This document shows, piece after piece, positions 41,927 to 42,870 of a stretch of 42,870 nt of DNA. The translations under genes and the position numbers were made by a program. The stretch's first letter is position 1, and each line of letters opens with the position of its first letter. Below the pieces are notes generated by a model. That model did no database searches, was not told where the DNA came from, and saw only the letters and a list, made by a program, of their open reading frames with translations. The stretch is from NCBI GenBank assembly GCA_013388435.1, contig JACAFE010000020.1, positions 1 to 42,870 on the forward strand, in the 5' to 3' direction. Source of the stretch: Nitrospirota bacterium. GTDB lineage: Bacteria > Nitrospirota > Thermodesulfovibrionia > Thermodesulfovibrionales > SM23-35.

Positions 41927-42817
41927 TTACTCTATTTCCTCCTCATCTTTATATTCTCTTTTTCTCTTAATTAACCTGTAGAAACCATATATTGTCAAAA
42001 TTGAGAGAAACAAAAAAATAATTGTATAAATATTATTACTCAAATATAAAAACCATGTATGCTTTTTCTTTAAAGAAGATTGCCAGTTTTGCTCAAGTTG
42101 ATACAGACTTATTGAAATATTTTCGTGAAAAGATTCATTTATATTCCTGCCTGAAGAAAGATTTTTAATAATTTTCCTTAAAACATTATCCCCGTATTTT
42201 TCTGAAATATATTCAATAAAACTTTTGCTTTCCTGATATGCAAGCAAAACAGAATTTCTTTCTTCAGGAAATCTATAAAGACTTTGAAAGCTAATTAACT
42301 TGTCAGATAGTATTGCCTTTTCAAGAAAATTATTATCCTGATTAGAAATAATCTCAGAGATTCCACCGCTTACCCACTGGCATATCCCTTCATCAAACCA
42401 CCTCGGCAAATTGGAATCGTCAATATTTTGATGAAGCATTATATGACACAATTCGTGTTTAAGTGTTGTTTCAAGATTAAATGGCTTCGTAAAAACCCTT
42501 GATGTATCAATAAACACAGAATTTTTAATAGGAATAGCATAAGCAACTATTAAATCGCTACCTGTAGTTTTTTGGAAATTACTGCTACCCTTTATTAAAA
42601 ATATCATGGGGCTGGAATTCATTCTCAGTCCGAGACTTTCTTCTAATTCCTTGATTATTGAAGGCAATTTCCCTGCTGTTTCCCTTGCAACTGAATTTAA
42701 TGAATCTTCATAAAATATATTTGCTTCTTTTATATAAATATTCAGAGGTTTTGCATTAACAGAATTAAAAAAAAGCAGAATAATAATGTTAGTCAGAATA
42801 ATAATTCTTACTTTCAT
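41927..42817 (-). CDS. Membrane-anchored gluzincin-type peptidase (peptidase MA-like)
   Basis: The 296-residue protein has an N-terminal signal sequence (IIILTNIIILLFFNSVNA), a zinc motif HELCH (HExxH) in LKHELCHIML, a third ligand in LPRWFDEGICQWVSGG, and a C-terminal transmembrane helix (YTIIFLFLSILTIYGFY) with a charged tail. This is the peptidase MA family layout: an active domain outside the membrane. The substrate is not known. It leads an operon with the holin-like gene, and a -10-like element sits 5 bp before its ATG with no Shine-Dalgarno. Confidence 0.85.
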   Translation of the reverse strand: MKVRIIILTNIIILLFFNSVNAKPLNIYIKEANIFYEDSLNSVARETAGKLPSIIKELEESLGLRMNSSPMIFLIKGSSNFQKTTGSDLIVAYAIPIKNSVFIDTSRVFTKPFNLETTLKHELCHIMLHQNIDDSNLPRWFDEGICQWVSGGISEIISNQDNNFLEKAILSDKLISFQSLYRFPEERNSVLLAYQESKSFIEYISEKYGDNVLRKIIKNLSSGRNINESFHENISISLYQLEQNWQSSLKKKHTWFLYLSNNIYTIIFLFLSILTIYGFYRLIKRKREYKDEEEIE

Positions 42818-42822
42818 TATTT

Positions 42823-42831
42823 AGTATAACA
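42823..42831 (-). promoter_or_regulatory. Extended -10-like element before the peptidase gene
   Basis: TGTTATACT (42831-42823) matches TGn plus TATACT (five of six). The ATG at 42817 is only 5 bp away, which is at the limit for a start site at the codon itself. Confidence 0.35.
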
Positions 42832-42870
42832 ATAATCTTTGTTGAATTTTTGTTCTAATGATATAATATG

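Overview
The window is a bacterial chromosome segment of low G+C (by eye, roughly one third G+C). It carries almost only housekeeping, C1-metabolism and motility genes, and I see no phage, transposon or CRISPR content. Nearly all genes run on the minus strand; the only convincing plus-strand genes are a 74-residue acidic protein (14139-14363) and a triheme cytochrome (38442-38816). The mix of a MetF/MetV methylene-tetrahydrofolate reductase, CooC, a B12-dependent ribonucleotide reductase, a c7-type triheme cytochrome and a full flagellar/chemotaxis operon suits an anaerobic, motile bacterium with a Wood-Ljungdahl-type pathway. Thermodesulfovibrio-like Nitrospirota is my best guess, but it is inference from gene content and not tested.

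Region 1 (1-8310, minus): an initiator tRNA, a PilZ protein, then a C1 operon read folE, folD, GltD/ferredoxin/MvhD-like flavoprotein, metV, DUF2520 protein, purD, metF. A near-consensus promoter (TTGACA, 17 bp, TAAAAT) lies just upstream of folE. The genes make folate, interconvert one-carbon units and reduce methylene-THF to methyl-THF; the flavoprotein is a good candidate for the reductase's electron partner. Region 2 (8329-14030): hisC, hisB, cooC, a tandem Usp protein, a CaCA cation exchanger, 5-formyl-THF cyclo-ligase and an inositol monophosphatase-like gene, tightly coupled behind one extended -10 promoter.

Region 3 (14375-31590): one long motility block in the order fliL, fliM, fliN, fliO, fliP, fliQ, fliR, flhB, flhA, flhF, flhG, fliA, then a HEAT-repeat protein, cheR, two cheY genes, cheA, a cheW-cheZ fusion and cheB. 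A sigma-54-like site precedes fliL, and a sigma-28-like site sits between fliA and the HEAT/che block, so the che genes may be a late class turned on by the FliA encoded just upstream. The CheW-CheZ fusion has the catalytic Asp/Gln pair and the CheY-P-binding C-terminal peptide of classical CheZ.

Region 4 (31640-38120): an AI-2E family permease and a class-II phosphodiesterase-like metallohydrolase, a short ORF broken by an in-frame TGA, an unknown protein, a short class II ribonucleotide reductase, leuA and pssA. Region 5 (38120-42870): a structured-looking intergenic leader, the triheme cytochrome, a bidirectional terminator, then ilvE, argS, a four-helix membrane protein and an anchored gluzincin protease on the minus strand.

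Two themes deserve attention. First, several transcription-unit-leading genes (hisC, the metallohydrolase gene, pssA, ilvE, argS and the protease gene) lack a Shine-Dalgarno sequence and have a -10-like hexamer only 5-11 bp before the ATG, which suggests leaderless mRNAs. Second, the metV-linked flavoprotein combines a GltD-type module, two ferredoxin clusters and a degenerate MvhD-like tail, an arrangement that could be a further type of electron-input module for methylene-THF reductase.
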